64,000 nucleotides of DNA, from positions 90,438,756 to 90,502,755 of the forward strand of contig CM060731.1 of assembly GCA_030704615.1 (NCBI GenBank), given 5' to 3'. Numbering within the stretch: the first letter of the stretch is position 1; each line of letters starts with the position of its first letter. Origin of the DNA: Takakia lepidozioides. Its lineage: Eukaryota > Streptophyta > Takakiopsida > Takakiales > Takakiaceae. The position numbers and the translations under genes were made by a program. The notes beneath the pieces are model-generated. The model ran no database searches and was not told where the DNA came from. It saw only the letters and a list, made by a program, of their open reading frames with translations. Shown one piece after another: positions 1 to 10,993 of this stretch.

Positions 1-76
1 ATCTCATGCTAAACTTGGCTTAACATGGTATTCCAGGCATGTACCCCAAAAAAGGAGATCTTTTTGGCTGGGACTT

Positions 77-3000
77 ATGCCGCCTGAAGGGCGTGGCTCT
101 CCTGAGAGAGACCTCACATCCAGACCGCGGCGGAAGTTGAAAGCTCTGTACTACGGACGACGGCCAATCTCTCGCATGGCCAAACTGAAGCTCCAGCAGG
201 AGATTCCAGTGTCTTGCTCACAACCTGCGCCAACTGAAGCCGAGTACTCTCAGGCAAGCCACTTCTGCTTTCGGTTTGTTCGATTTATTTTTGCTTTCGC
301 TTTGTTACCTCGCTTTATTTTTGCATCTTCATCCTGGCTTTGCTGTATGAGTGAACTTTAGATAGTTGAGTGAACCTTAGATTGTTTGCAATGCGTGTGC
401 AAATCCGGCAGCTCTGTACAAATGCAAATAAGGCTGCTTGTGCATGTCATTCTTAGGCAATGGTTGCATTTGTTTTCATTGTTGTTGCATGGCTCTCCAT
501 ACTTCCTAAACTTGTTATGTTTTCATTTTTGCTACATGATTGTTGCTATGGTGGTTGCGCTGCTCGTTGCGATGCTGTTTTTGCACCGATGTTGGTTTTC
601 ACGATTTTTGTCAATGACAGAGTGACGACGAGCCCGGCACGCTGGTGGTATCATCGACAGCTCCAACTCATCGCATGTTTGAATCGCCCAACTTGGGGCG
701 AGAGGGCAAACTTAAACCTTTTGTTGGTGGACGGGAGGACTTGCAACGAGATTACGACAGAGTAGGCATTGGGGAGGTTGGTGCAGGCGGCATGGCAGGT
801 GAAGGGCGTGAGGACATGAGGACAGCAGATCCGGCAATGGAGGTTGTTCATGCACATGCAGTAGGGCCCGCCACGCAAAGAAAAAGAAGAAAGCTAAGCA
901 CATGCAATCCCCGGCGAGAGAGCAGTCACGGGCTGCGGAGGGGGGAGTGAGCAGTGCGCGCGAGGGTGTCAGTTCGCCTCAATCAAAGGTGGTCGTCCTG
1001 GAGGGCTCCCCTGCTGCTAGCCCTAGTAAGAAACAGAAAGCCCGTGAGAGGGCAAAAGAGAGGGCAAAAGAACAGACGAGACAGAATGCTAGCCAGGAGG
1101 AAAGACAAAAGGCAGCTGAAGAGGCCAGGGGTGCCCAAATGACAGATGCCAATGTAAGCGAGGGACCCACAGAGACGGTGGATCCCTACAAGACACCACA
1201 GAGAGGCAGTAGCACACCGGTTAGACCATCGCGGGCAAGAGCAGCCCCCGCAATTACCCATACGGTGGAGAGTGGAGGAGAGGAAAGAACACCTGAAAGA
1301 GCACGGATTGTGCAAGTTCGAGGTGAAGCCAGAGAGAGGGCAGTAGAGAGACGACGAGAGTGCTGGAGGTGGTTTCGCAGGTGGCTGACCCTGTTGAGGA
1401 GGACGACATGGAGGTTTCTGACCAGGATGACATCCTCCCGGACATCCCCAGGCCCCAAACCCCGAGCATACAGGCTGGATTTGGCGGTCCTGGTGGGCTG
1501 CCGGAAAACCCTTCTGCAGCAGACGTCATGTCTGAGGCGGATATGAAGTTGGCCGCTGCCAAGATGTTGGAGGCAACCCACAGCAACATTGGCAGGGTGG
1601 GGGGCATGGTGTACCCGGCCAAGCTTCGAATTCCCCTTTGCCGCTTGGTGTCATTGCAGGTGGTGAGACCTGCCCTCCCAGGCGATATCGACAAGCTGAA
1701 ATTCTCTTTCCGGGATGGATATTGAATGGGGTCTGCCGCCTTTTACGTTTCCATTGAGAACGACCACGGAGCTTCCCGTGCCCACACTTCCGATGAGGTG
1801 GACAAATGGGGTCCCCATTGGCAAACGCGAAATGAGGAGTTCGAGAGATCGATTGCTAGTGATCCTCTTTTCCAGCACATGTCCGGTAAGATGTTCTACG
1901 TGTGGGACGGCAATCATCGCCTCCTGGCATGGATGGAGCACATTGCCCAAGCCCACCCCAACGATCTCGATTGGCATTTCGCCGTCGATTGTGTTGTGCT
2001 GAAGGTTGCGGGGCCCAAAGATCGCAGTCTTCTCAAAGCTGCAATGGCCGACATCAACTCGTAAGCTACAACCCCTCTCGCTTTTGGACTTTGAATTTGG
2101 AAGTTTCATTGCGAATCCTCATATATGATGAAAATTCCCATTTCAGTATTGTTTGATGGAAATGTGGCACTGCAGGGTGACTGAGAATGCCTTCATTGCC
2201 ACCAACTTGTCCCATATGCTCTTCCGAGTGAAGGATGTCGGGAAGCAGGGGGTGCAAGAGTTTGCCAATTCCCTCAGTGCCGACCTCCTGCGCAAGTCGG
2301 AGGCAAAGGCAGACAGAACGTGGTATAGGCTGAGCGTCGACGCCATGGTGGACTACATATTTTGGGTAAAGCTCCTGACAGTTTTGTTGAGCTAATCTGT
2401 CTCTCCTCCCCCAATAGAAGAAATTGTGTTGAGCAGGATCTCTAATCTTATGTGCGCATTCTTGACAGACGAAAATACAGCAGGATTTGGCACATGCGCG
2501 GAGGTTCTACATGGAGTCAGAGGAGAAGAATCCAACCCTCCCGGAACTCGAATCGTATGTCAAAGCTGCGGAGGTGAGGGCCCGCATAAAGTACAAGTCG
2601 CGGATGGTAAAGTACGTGGCCATAGCTGATCCCGCCCTTGGTGCCGACTTTCTGGTGGAGGTGGGGAAGCACTACTCTCGCGCTCTGAAGCCCACGATGA
2701 CATTGGAGAAGCTCCATCGTCTAGCCACATCCTGTGTGGATGCAACAGAAAAGGTGATACATTCTTAACAAAATTGTGGTGGCAACAACTCCTTTTTGTG
2801 GTGTTTGGCGCTTACGAATATGCTGGGTGGTTGGACAGACCCGGTGGCTCCAAATCTGGAATGGTTCCCAAAGTACCAGGGACATGTGGAGCTTCCCCAA
2901 ACCGGACAAACTCTCTGACCCCACATTCGACATGTGGATGAACCGCATGACATGGTGGTTTCAGGTACTTCCCCACGCTTCGTTTGGGGCTTCTACTCTA

Positions 3001-6000
3001 GTAGGGGGTGGATTCATTGTATTTTTTGAGGAAAGCGATCTGATGGACAATCTCCACAGGTGACGACGAATGCGCAAGAGCAGCTGGACACACAAGCACA
3101 TCAGTTCAAGATGGAGATATTTCCTGCAGCAGAGAGCCTACGTGACTATGTGACGAGGTACTTTCTGCTCTACAAAACCAACCTATTCTTTCGGGAGATA
3201 GCAGATGCTCGCCGGAGCCACGAGTTCACCGACCAGCCGAACGCGGACAAAGCAGCAATGCGCCTTCTGTACAGGTACATACGCGCTGCCTTTCTTTCAA
3301 GTCCTGGCATTTCAGGATGTTAGAGGCCTCAAGTGGTGTTAGGGAAAATGGCGCCGAATTTCCAGTCAGGGCTCCGAAAATGGCTAAGTCCCTAGACTGG
3401 CTGGCCCGGAACTGGAAATTCGGCGCCATTTTCCAGTTCCAGGCCCTATTGCCGTTCATGGACTTAGCCATTTTCGGCCTAAGTCCCTAGACTGGCTGGC
3501 CTGAAGTGGAAATTCGGCGCCATATTCCAGTTTTAGGCCCTATTGCCGTTCAGGGACTTAGCCATTTTCGGCCTAAGTCCCTAGTGTGGCTGGCCCGGAA
3601 CTGGAAATTCGACGCCGTTTTCCAGTTCTAGGCCCTATTGCCGTCCAGGGACTTAGCCATTTTCGGGCTAAGTCCCTAGACTGGCTGGCCCTGAACTGGA
3701 AATTCGGCTCCATTTTCCAGTTCCAGGCCCTATTGCCGTTCAGGGACTTAGCCATTTTCGGCCTAAGTCCCTAGACTGGCTGGCCCTGAAGTGGAAATTC
3801 GGCGCCATATTCCAGTTTTAGGCCCTATTGCCGTTCAGGGACTTAGCCATTTTCGGCCTAAGTCCCTAGTGTGGCTGGCCCGGAACTGGAAATTCGGCGC
3901 CGTTTTCCAGTTCTAGGCCCTATTGCCGTCCAGGGACTTAGCCATTTTCGGGCTAAGTCCCTAGACTGGCTGGCCCTGAACTGGAAATTCGGCGCCATTT
4001 CCAGTTCCAGGCCCTATTGCCGTTCAGGGACTTAGCCATTTTCGGGCTAAGTCCCTAGACTGGCTGGCCCTGAAGTGGAAATTCGGCGCCATATTCCAGT
4101 TTTAGGCCCTATTGCCGTTCAGGGACTTAGCCATTTTCGGGCTAAGTCCCTAGACTGGGTGGCCCTGAACTGGAAATTCGGCGCCATTTTCCAGTTCCAG
4201 GCCGTATTGCCGTTCAGGGACTTAGCCATTTTCGGCCTAAGTCCCTAGACTGGGTGGCCCTGAAGTGGAAATTCGGCGCCATATTCCAGTTGTAGGCCCT
4301 ATTGCCGTTCAGGGACTTAGCCATTTTCGGACCTCATTGTGTTTTTCATGAATGCAGGTACTGTAAGTTCTCCCTTTTGGAGAAAGGTCATCTGTCTTTC
4401 GAGCCACCATTCTTCCTGGCATGGAGGAACCCTGGGGCTGACTCCATGTACACTGACGATATTGTAAAGGAGTGGCATCTGGAACATTTGCGTGATTGCC
4501 CTTGGTATGTGGACCTTCCGAGTTTCAATTGAAGCTGGATGCTGAATTCCGACGAAACCGGGCTCCGCTGCCTCCGTTGGGTGCAAAAGAGGCAAAAGCG
4601 CTTGCGAACTCCAGGAAAGCGGCAGAGCTTGCTCAGGCAGGAATTCAGGAGAAATTGCATGAGAAGAGTAAAGGTCAAAGGAAAAGGACAAGGAAACAGG
4701 TGACTGCAGTAACACCCAAAAGAAGAAGAAAACCATCGGGGCATCGGAGGAGGCGCAGGAGGGGACCCAAGAGAGTGACTCCGACGCCGATTTTATTCAA
4801 GGTCCTGCGACTGCTGTTACTCCTACCCAGTCACCGGTCGTCCGGGTTCCCAAGTCAGTTCGGAGTGGGACTGGCTCTGCCAAGAAGTTGGCATTTGAGG
4901 GCGAGCCTACACGGCGGTATTCGGCGGTGACGTTTACGCACAGGCCAAAGCTAGAACCTCCAACCATCATCCAATGCGTCAATGAGAGCTTCATTGACGC
5001 TCTCGCTGCCAGGGCGAAGAAGGTGGCACACAACAAGTCTCTGGCGGAGCAGAAGGGGAAAGCCAAGAAGAGGGCTGCCGGTACAGAGCCTAAAGACACC
5101 CCTGGTTTTGAAGCCATGATGGAATTCTTCACGGCTGTGAGCACGAATTGCAAGAGCACTCGGGGGGGGGGTTGAGGTGGAGAGAGCTTGCGACATGATT
5201 CTCCTCGACATTCCAGATGGGGAGCTGCTGGAGGGCCTGGATGGTGTGCCCACCTGGAACAGGTTTACTGAGGACTACTGGAAAGTCGGGTTTGGGCTGG
5301 CGGGGATGCTTCTGGATGACGGTGGATGTGTGGTTGTCCTTGCCACGAGAGGGAAGACCACAGAGAATGCGGTGGCAAGGTGGACACCGAAAAGTGTCAC
5401 CCCAGTCCTCCTCAGAAAATGGTTCTGCATCAGTACGCAGGGGTTGCGAACAGAGGGCCAAAGTGTAAGTTATCAATCTATTGCATTCACTTCATATTGT
5501 GGTGTATGTTAAGTAGACCCTGGAATTGATCCCTTCTTTGTTGGATGTGCAGACATTGGTGTTTGAGGCATATTGCTTTGTGAAGAGAGGGTCTACGTTC
5601 AAATTCCGCAACGACGGTCGTCTTGTTGATGCCGCTGTGGACCCTGTAACCTACGATGTCCTCTACAACTATGTGCCCCACTCTAGTATGCCGAAGGACA
5701 CAAAGACAGGCAAACCGTGGCGGTACAGCCGGACCCGGAGCCCTGCTTTCATCCAAACCCTCATGGAGACGTGCTCGGATGTCCAAGGGCGGATTCTGGA
5801 CCTCACATGCGGCACGGGTAAGCCTTCACGTGCTCAGTTTGTCCCCTGGCCCCATTGCAATTGCATGCCGCAAGCTATTAACCGCCCGCTTTGTTCCTCA
5901 GGTGCTTCAATGTGGGCAGGGACGTTGTCCGACAGGCATGTGTTCGCCTTCGAGCCAGATACTGCCCTCCACAACTCGGAACTTGCAGCGGCTGAACGTC

Positions 6001-6688
6001 TGCCGAAAGAGGAAGAGGCATCCTCGGAGGATGAGGAAAAATCCGAGAAGGAGCAGGGGGAGGAAGTTGGGATCGAGGCCGAGGAGCCCCCGGTTTACGA
6101 GTGAGTGGTGGCATTGTAAGTTGCCTCCAGATTTTGTGAGGCACCTCCCTCCGCTCTCTTATTTCATTGAAAACCATTTCTGCTTGTGCTGGTATTGACA
6201 TTCTTGAAGTGGATTTGTTCTTACTGTAGGATGCCAAGTACTGCCGGAGGGACGTCTACACCGGAGTTCATGGGCAGGAGGAACGTGCCTTTTTTGCCAG
6301 GGGGGATTTCATGCCTAGTCCAGAAAGGGAGTACATCCTTCCTACTTATGCTGCCCGGCTTGCTTCGGTGTCCATTAGGAGGTGTTCCGAACGTAGTCGT
6401 GTACAGCAGATTTTAGACGAGGCAAGCCTCAAGAAAATGAAGATGAGGGAGGAGGCAGCAGCTATTAGAGCCCGTCGGGCTCGTAGATTTGTGTTGGATT
6501 CTGCTGAGGAAAGTGGGGGAGAAGACGCAGAAGATTCCCAGGAGGTGAGGTGGACAGTCCCCCAAGGAGAGGACGGGATTTTTGAGAGGCATAGTGGAAC
6601 TGATGCATCACAGAGCTCGGAGGATGAGGGGGATGAGGGGGATGAGGAAGAAGGTGGGGCAAGTTCCTCGGAGGGTGTAGGAGAGTAG
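77..6688 (+). pseudogene. ParB/Srx-like + DNA amino-methyltransferase-like gene, copy A
   Basis: Spliced gene of about 1,490 codons. Exons inferred from splice signals and comparison with B-E: 77-253 (GC donor), 621-2060, 2176-2365, 2469-2753, 2839-2964, 3060-3274, 4358-5464, 5553-5817, 5902-6100, 6230-6688. The N-terminal part is charged and low in complexity. A ParB/sulfiredoxin-like segment follows, with FYVWDGNHRLLAWMEHI at about 1890-1945. The middle exons are helical and unrecognised. The C-terminal half has a beta-class methyltransferase layout: DMILLDIPDG in the motif IV position (5193-5222), RSPAFIQTLMETC (motif X), DLTCGTG (motif I, split by the intron at 5818) and DRHVFAFEPD (motif II), then an acidic tail. 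Lesions: TGA at 1723-1725 where relatives read Arg, a deletion of about 20 nt near 4520, a 10-G run at 5162-5171 out of frame, and indels near 920 and 6295. The usual DPPY catalytic motif is not seen. ParB plus methylase fusions are known in bacteria and phages; a spliced eukaryotic version in a transposon is unusual. Confidence 0.7.
3330..4335. repeat. Intronic palindrome array of element A (family 1)
   Basis: The intron 3275-4357 is almost filled by about 11 tandem units of roughly 94 bp. Each unit holds two inverted repeats: GGAAATTCGGCGCC running into a TTTTCC half (centre GGCGCC), and a hairpin of GGGACTTAGCC with GGCTAAGTCCC. Centres are spaced near 3352, 3426, 3516, 3612, 3707, 3802, 3898, 3990, 4087, 4180 and 4276. 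The same array sits in the same intron of copies B and C with different unit numbers, so it belongs to the element. Confidence 0.85.
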
Positions 6689-6751
6689 TGCCCATTCCGG
6701 CTATGACAGTTAGAACACACTTGTATAGACGTGGCTTGCCACAAAATTTGC

Positions 6752-6757
6752 AATAAA
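6752..6757 (+). promoter_or_regulatory. Polyadenylation signal of copy A
   Basis: AATAAA lies 64 nt after the stop codon of the last exon of copy A. Matching signals occur at the same place in B and C. Confidence 0.5.
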
Positions 6758-6850
6758 ATGTTGCATTTCAAGTCCACTGGTGCCACATTCCAACTTCACA
6801 TGACCCTATTTCCGTGCCTCCTAACCCTATTTCCGTGGACTCACAATGGT

Positions 6851-6925
6851 CTGCTCATGTTTTTTTTTTTTTCCGCTCATGCTCATGCCGCTCATGCTCA
6901 TGCCGCTCATGAAATAGCAGCCCCC
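6851..6925. repeat. Right terminus of element A
   Basis: A T-run followed by repeated CCGCTCATG/GCTCATG units, ending GAAATAGCAGCCCCC. The reverse complement matches the left ends of B and C (GGGYTGCTATTTCATGAGC). The host sequence that follows, TCCTTCACC, would be the target duplication; its partner is outside the window. Confidence 0.65.
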
Positions 6926-9900
6926 TCCTTCACCGTCTGATCCGAGTTCCAAATCTCAAGCCATCTCACTTTTGTCTGGTTGTCAACCATAGAGAGAGCC
7001 AGCCTGTGCAATTTCTCCTGTTGCATCTCTGGATGTACATGCTTGTCGTAGTGGGATTTGATTTGGAGAAGGAACTCCTCCCCAAGTCCGGGATCCACTA
7101 TTCTCAATTGCTTCAGGAAGGCCGACATCAGCTTCGTTCTCCTTATCTCGTACTCCTTCTTTATGGCTGCTCCAACTCCTTTAGCAGTCCTCAACTCTTC
7201 TGCTGTAATGCGGTAGTACTCAGATTTCCCCCTCTCGGCGGCCTCTGCCAGTTCTTGCTGCAAGTATCAATAATTGGATTAGCAGACATACAAGTGCAAA
7301 TTTGTATGTAATAACATAGGAAGAAGTGGTTTGGGCCATACCGCATACATGTACTCCAAAAATGCATCTCGGGTCAACGAGTACCAGGTCCCTGCAGATC
7401 TTCCTGTTTCGCACTTCTTGATGACATGCACTATGCGGAACTCATCAAGCTTCATCAAACCAATTCTCTGAATGCGGAATAGTGTGTGGACCAGGCTCGT
7501 AGTAACATGTGATTTCTCTGTCGATCTGCAAACAGGGAATACACATTGCATATGTAAGAAATATTTAACGTTTGGACTTGAAATGCGCACAACATGCAAT
7601 TTGAAAGACTATGGGTTTCTAAGGAAGTCCTATTTGTTCACGTCATGCATAGCTGTCAAAAGTCTGGCGATGTCGTTCCCAGGATCCAGAACCATTGCCT
7701 CCACAACACAATGCTTGTCCTTGTCTTTTGAATGGTGTTTCGCAATGTACCCCATCCAAGCTAGCAAGCAATGGTTCCCGTCCCAGACATAGAACATGTG
7801 GTTGCAGAACTGCTGGGTGTTATGTCCAAGCAGCAGAGAGTCTTCGAACTCGTCATTCACATCCTTCGAGCAATCATCCCAGTTGTCCGTAATCTCTGGG
7901 CTCACTTTTGTGCTGTGACCATTAGTATCCTTCAGTGAGACGTAAAAAACTTGTGCACCCATTCTATACCCGTGCACGAAATCTGTTTCCAACTTGGTAA
8001 TGTCATGCGAAAGTGGAGGACGAACAACAGGCATGGAGATCATCCGGCAGAGAGGGATTTCAAGACGTCCTCCAGAGACGATCATGTCCCTAATAACCTC
8101 CTGGGAATTTACCTTTTGATATGACATAAGTTGTCTCACCTTGTCAAGGTAGTGCAATTCAGGCTCGTCAGTGTCTTCACTGTTCTCAGAACTCTTTGTG
8201 GAGTCGTCCCCTTCTCCAGAGCCCTTTGCATCTGTTTCTGCCTGCTTGGACTTTACATTCTTCTGCATAACCAAAACCGCCACAACAGCAACATTCAACT
8301 GGTGTTCAGGAAAACAGACATTTTAACACAATGACGATCAGTACCGACCATCACTTTGTCTTCTAACAAATGAATGGAAATCCTACTTGGTTTCCCACTG
8401 CACCTTGACTCCGTTCTCACTAGACTGCAATGATCGGTGCCGACCATCAGGATGATGCAAGCGATGGTCGGTACCGCACATCACCACAAGACAGCATTGG
8501 GATGCAAACACCCACGAGGCCTAAATGTGATGGTCGGCACCGATCATCACTAGGAGTCAGAACCCATTCTATCACTCATTGAACTTGATGTCCTCTTTTG
8601 GATTCTGGTGCATTGCCAATCTGTTCAAAAAGTGATGGTCGGTACCGATCATCACAATCAGACTGCCTTGGGAAGCACAACCCATGAGGTCTAAATGTGA
8701 TGGTCGGCACCGATCATCACTATAAGTCAGAATCCCCGCTATCACACATTGAACTTGATGTCCTCTCTTGGATTCTGGTGCATTGCCAATCTGTTCAAAA
8801 AGTGATGATCGGTCCCAATCATCACAATCAGATTGCATTAGGAAGCGAACCCCATGACGTCTGAGTGTGATGGTCGGCACCGATCATCACTCTTAGCCAG
8901 AATCCCTTCTTTCACCCACTGAACTTGGTCTCCTTTTATGGATTCTGGTGTATTGCCAAACCGTTCAAATAGTGATGGTCGGTACCGATCATCACAATCA
9001 GACTGCCTTGGGAAGCACAACCCATGAGGTCTGGATGTGATGGTCGGCACCGATCATCACTTCACAACATAATTCTGCATTTCATTGTATGAGATATAGA
9101 GCATAGAAATGGACTTGTAGGCGATGGTCGACACCGACCATCACTTTGCTGTTTCTCCAATTCCAAATATGAAGTTGAATGGACATTTCTCCACCTAAAG
9201 AATTTCATTGTACAAAGGCTTCCAATGCGAGAAAGGATTTTGGGTTAACATGCAGTCATTGCCGAAAGTGATGATTGGTACTGACCATCACTATTTAAGT
9301 GCCAAGGGATGTACAAACAATGGGAGCTGAATGTGATGGTCGGTACCGATCATCACTTTCCTGAACGACCACGCCATTTCTAAACTGTTCTGAACAAGAA
9401 GGGAATGGACCTCAAAGCGATGATCGTTACCGATCATCACTTCGACATCATTGCAAGATGCGTCTTTAGTTCCCTGTCACTCTTGAATCACAATGAGCAT
9501 CGCATTCTTTGCTTAAATAAAGCAATGGCGAAGGTGATGGTCGGCACCGATCATCACTTTTGCCTTGATACATATTCTTTCCTGCCTGCCTGACTTCCTG
9601 AATCTGCTGAAATAAGACACCAACTACATTCTTCTGTAAAGCGATGATCGCCACCGATCATCGCTTTTCTCACATCGGGGGACTATCAGTAAAGAGGGAG
9701 AAGTGCGTTTGAGAGAACTTACGGATCCCTTCGCCTTCTTCGGCTTCGTGGCTGCATCGCTCGGATTGCCCTCTGCAGCTTCCCTCTTCCCTTTTTCATC
9801 GGTCTGAACATAAGAAAAAACAATGTATTGATCCCACATGGAAGGGAAAACATCAAGACTAATGATAACAGTATTATGCGGATATTGAATGTTCACCATT

Positions 9901-10496
9901 TCTGTCTGATGTAGGGTTTGCTGACTTCCTCCCGGTATGGCGTCCACTGCTCCTCCTTCTGTTGTGTTGTCTTCGTGCATGAACTCGGCTGGCACTGTTT
10001 GGTTACCTACGCTCACTGCTCCAGCCGTCGGGGTGACTGCGGCGACCTCACTCTCACTTCCTACATGCTCTTCTGCTTGATCTGTCTCCAAGTTCACATG
10101 CTGCCTAAGCGTTGCACCATCTTGCATGCGACGCCTCGTCATTTGCTCTCTTGATCTCAGCCTCTCTCTAACCGATGTAAAATACAATGATTTCCTCCTC
10201 TTTCGAACCGAACAAGGAACCCTCTCCAGCTTGACTTCCTCTCTTCCTCTAAGAAACAAGAATGATGAACAGACTCGCTTTCTTCCGGGGTCCCTTCGTT
10301 TTGGAAGTGTCCCTAGAACCGTTTGATTCCCTCTTGCGTGTCCAATACTTGAATGTACGTGACAGTGAAAATAGCGTAACCTATTTGGGACAGCTGTTCC
10401 TTTGCGCGGTTGTTTTGGGTTCTTGGCGTGTGCAAACATAAATTTGACATGTGTCTTTTTTGTGACGGCTTCATTAATATCACCGTTGGACGTCAT
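6926..10496 (-). pseudogene. ParB/Srx-like + methyltransferase-like gene, copy D (5' half)
   Basis: A diverged member of the family, truncated. Exons by splice signals: from an ATG at 10496 (a later start is possible) to about 9904, then 9803-9723 (donor GTAAGT), 8262-7633, 7525-7342 and 7257-6926. The charged N-terminus leads into a ParB-like region with PLCRMISMPVVRPPL, GYRMGAQVFYVSL and MFYVWDGNHCLLAWMGYI. The next two exons match the helical exons of copies A and E (for example KLHRLALSMVDNQTK). The last exon reads straight through a position where A, B, C and E have an intron. It ends in WLEIWNSDQTVKEG, where the terminus of element A begins; the methyltransferase half is therefore missing. 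The donor after the ParB exon (near 7630) is degenerate. This copy may have been active until A inserted. Confidence 0.65.
8331..9664. repeat. Sixteen dispersed 24-bp palindromes in an intron of D (family 2)
   Basis: The intron between 9722 and 8263 contains 16 copies of a 24-bp palindrome with left arm GTGATGATCGGT and its mirror (centre GGTACC or GGCACC). Starts: 8331, 8427, 8461, 8527, 8632, 8697, 8802, 8867, 8972, 9037, 9121, 9268, 9333, 9417, 9534, 9641. Between 8527 and 9060 they ride on a tandem unit of about 170 bp with two palindromes per unit. From 9060 to 9664 the spacers look unrelated and vary in length, yet the palindromes persist. Most substitutions are G/A or C/T within the arms. 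Confidence 0.9.
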
Positions 10497-10993
10497 GGAT
10501 GAGAATTCTCGAAGTACTTGCCATGAGGCCTACTTAGGATTTAACGGAATATGCATACGTGGAGAGTTCTGGGCCCAGGGATTGCATGATCTTGAAACCA
10601 TCCACATGATCAGACATACTGGATATAGTCATGGCCTGACAAATGAACTAATTACTTAAATTCTCTTCCCATCATCCCTGCATGGGATCCTCAAGCTGTC
10701 TTCAAGGAAGTCGGCGGGTTTTTATTGTTTTGGGGAGACCCCCACAACTAGATGGATTATCTGTCAGCATTGCTCAGAAGACAATACAGACTACATATCA
10801 CATACGTTAATTTGACGGTGACTTGTTAGGAACCGTCCCACATCGATTAGATGGAATATCATAATATGCACAATCTTCAAGGAACGGGTGCTTCCGCCTC
10901 ATTTCATGTGCAACCAGTGTGTTGCATAGCTGAATCATCTGATTTTGCAAAGGAGCAACTGAGGAAAGAGAACCCCCCGCTCGGGGACGTAAC
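10497..10993. promoter_or_regulatory. Shared divergent promoter region of D and its transposase
   Basis: A non-coding spacer of about 500 bp between two divergent starts (minus-strand D at 10496, plus-strand transposase at 10994). I see no convincing TATA element or palindrome in it. The assignment rests on gene arrangement only. Confidence 0.4.

Larger units (their letters stand above)
1..6925 (+). mobile_element. MULE-like element A, right part (left end outside window)
   Basis: This is the right-hand part of a DNA transposon whose left end lies before base 1. It contains the spliced ParB-methyltransferase-like gene at 77-6688, read toward the right terminus. The terminus (about 6851-6925) is made of short ATGAGC/GCTCAT repeats and ends GAAATAGCAGCCCCC. 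The same terminus, inverted, opens elements B (19813) and C (42962). Directly after it the sequence resumes inside an exon of diverged copy D on the other strand, so A inserted into D. Similarity to B runs back to base 1. From the arrangement of D, B, C and F, a transposase gene on the minus strand is expected left of the window; that is inference. Confidence 0.65.

Noticed and set aside
77-6688. Prokaryotic or phage origin of the window, because of the ParB and methylase domains
   Set aside because: The domains are interrupted by spliceosomal introns, followed by AATAAA signals, and embedded in eukaryotic transposons.
8331-9664. Regularly recurring palindromic repeats resembling a CRISPR array
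   Set aside because: Spacer lengths are irregular and partly tandem-duplicated, repeats vary, there are no cas genes, and the array lies in an intron of a eukaryotic transposon gene.
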